NCBI GenBank assembly: GCA_034096865.1
Contig: JAWQFJ010009494.1
Location: 7,501 to 27,500, forward strand
Origin: Theodoxus fluviatilis
Taxonomy: Eukaryota > Mollusca > Gastropoda > Cycloneritida > Neritidae
Length of the DNA: 20,000 nt
Direction of reading: 5' to 3'
The notes under the pieces are model-generated. The model was not told where the DNA came from and did not search any database. It saw nothing but the letters and a program-made list of their open reading frames with translations. Position numbers and translations under genes: made by a program. Of this stretch, positions 18,360 through 20,000 are shown one piece after another. How positions within the stretch are numbered: position 1 is the first letter of the stretch; every line of letters starts with the position of its first letter.

Positions 18360-20000
18360 ATATCGAATCTGTACCTTTGAAGTCCACGACGTGCCTACAG
18401 AATGAATGAGCGTCCCTTCTGGAACTGTCCATAGAATACCATGATTGTCTACGGGGACTTGATTTTCTCCCAGAATAAGACGAGTCAGTCTTGGATATAT
18501 TTAATAACAACGGGTTGTTGAATGAAGAGTGTGTTCATTTCAGACGCTAAATTCCAGCATCCAAAGTCCAGCTACAGACTATTTCTAACAACAGGCTGAT
18601 CAGTGGGTCGTTATTAAAATAAGCTATATTGTTTAAACGTGGGCAAGATTTTGTCACATCATGAGTCTGTAACTGGTATGGCCAATAAGCGAACTCAACA
18701 ACGTAATCAATGTCTTACATATTTTCCCCCGCTCCGCTTTATATGGCAGTAAGATATGTGGGTGGTGGAGTTAGACGACTGGAGACTTTCAGTATCGTCA
18801 CAATGACCGAATGAGATGACACAAGTAGTCGTTCATGAAATGCAGAAGTTGAAATCTTTGCGCTAAGGACCATTGCAATGGCTAGTCCTAAATTTGCATT
18901 TGGAAAGATTAGTCTTAGACCGCAAGCACAAATCTCAACTTGATGACTCGCGTTATTTTTCTTCTGGTGAGAAAAATAGGATTGCTTGATGGCGGCAAAG
19001 GGAAATTGTATGTTCATTGCATTACTCTCCAGTGTAGGAAGTGAAATGACTTCGGAAGAGGTTGTTTTTGAAGAGCAGATCTGAAAAAAGCCATGTCTCT
19101 ATGAGAGAGAGTCGTTCTTGCGGCGAGATTGACGAATCATTTCTGGGGTAATGAGTACCGCAAACTGACAAACTGCTCGGGGTTTTCTCTTCATTATTTT
19201 CCGTCGGGTTCATCAAGACCTTGCGTGATGCCGTTTGAGCCGACGATCAGCCACGGGAAACTTTGTTTTCTTTGCATCGTTCGAGACGGACGATCACACG
19301 ATGGAGAATCAGCGCTGTGCGGACGCAGTCACCTCAGAGCCAAGGCAGGATCAAGCCGTCTCGTTACTGACCATTGTGGCTGTCAGAGCAGTAATTTGCC
19401 GGGCTTTCCACTCATCGCTCATTGTCCCTCGCGCTGCAAACCGCCACCCTGTGTCTTCCGAGAGTTAACCATCCCCGCAGCACCCCTCAAGGCCGAGGAC
19501 AAGGGAATGCTCCCGGGTCTGAATTGCCTCGCCAGTCCCGAACCCCTCTCGCCTCGCCTTGGTCCTCCTGCTTGATTCCGCGCGGAAGAGCAAATTGGAT
19601 CATGAGCGGAGGCCCGTTATTAATTGTTGAATATTGCCGCTGATGTGTGTCTGTCTGGCTCGGCAATGGCCTGCCAGACGGGGAACATCGTATGGATTTT
19701 TACCCGAAGCCCCCAAGGAGTGACTCGACCGCCTCCCTGACGTTGTTGACTGGTGCCGGGTTCCCCGTTGAACCCCCTTCTGCCCCCAGCGTCATGCAGG
19801 GGACCGCGAGGGTCTGTCAGTCCACTGGGAGCTAGGTGGAGGTGTGTTGACCATTCGCCACGTCAAACACCCCCTTGTCTCACAGGGGCAGCAATCCACG
19901 TGGTCAACCTGTTCTTTGACAGCACCTTCCAGAAGGGTTAGCTGGTTCGCTTCACGTTTCTGAACGCCTGATAGAGGACCCGAGAGAAGGGGATCTAAGT
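18360..20000. other. 1.6-kb unique stretch to the window end, no gene recognised
   Basis: From about 19200 onward the sequence becomes GC-richer with more CpG, and a 148-codon plus-strand frame (19129-19575) is open without a recognisable domain. A POU octamer ATTTGCAT is at 18892-18899. There are no splice-supported exons, RNA genes or transposon motifs. Confidence 0.4.

Overview
The window looks like intergenic or intronic DNA from a metazoan nuclear genome. A lophotrochozoan, most likely a gastropod mollusc, is my best guess. The reasons are a very dense population of long (CA), (GA), (CAT) and pyrimidine microsatellites, a decayed Jockey-superfamily (CR1/L2-like) non-LTR retrotransposon, and no operon-like or compact coding organisation. 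The species call is inference. Summing the tracts listed below, simple and tandem repeats occupy roughly a sixth to a fifth of the 20 kb. No intact multi-exon gene can be demonstrated, and most long open frames are translations of microsatellites.

Layout: 1-540 is C/CT-rich with a possible tiny first coding exon (435-464). 541-1285 is a 34-bp minisatellite of 22 perfectly phased copies. 1286-3700 is purine- and GT-biased DNA with scattered relics of a similar motif, plus GA and GT/GC tracts. 3960-6030 is a microsatellite cluster: TG/GA, CT, CA, a 31-copy CAT array and a 0.46-kb CA/CG tract. On the minus strand at 6132-6410 lies an unrecognised protein-like open segment that could be a terminal exon. 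6840-9150 holds more GA, GT and GT/CA tracts and, at 8280-8812, a GC-richer segment with ETS-like and YY1-like sites.

10209-10485 is a tandem duplication (147 + 130 bp) directly upstream of the retrotransposon. The element (about 10486-12981) carries endonuclease and reverse-transcriptase modules broken by frameshifts and stops. A large deletion joins the endonuclease to the RT. The 3' end is a 9-bp stem-loop running straight into 18 copies of AATC. 13137-13953 is a near-pure pyrimidine tract of about 0.8 kb with its own 345-349-bp higher-order duplication. 13954-20000 is mostly single-copy-looking DNA with a diverged 139-bp direct repeat (16388-16606), a nested inverted/direct repeat cluster (17775-18192), a few palindromic E-boxes and a YY1-type ATG element on the minus strand (14526-14537).

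There is no evidence that genes here act together. The strongest biology is repeat biology: the retroelement's deletion and 3' end structure, the fold-back repeat family, and the phased minisatellite.
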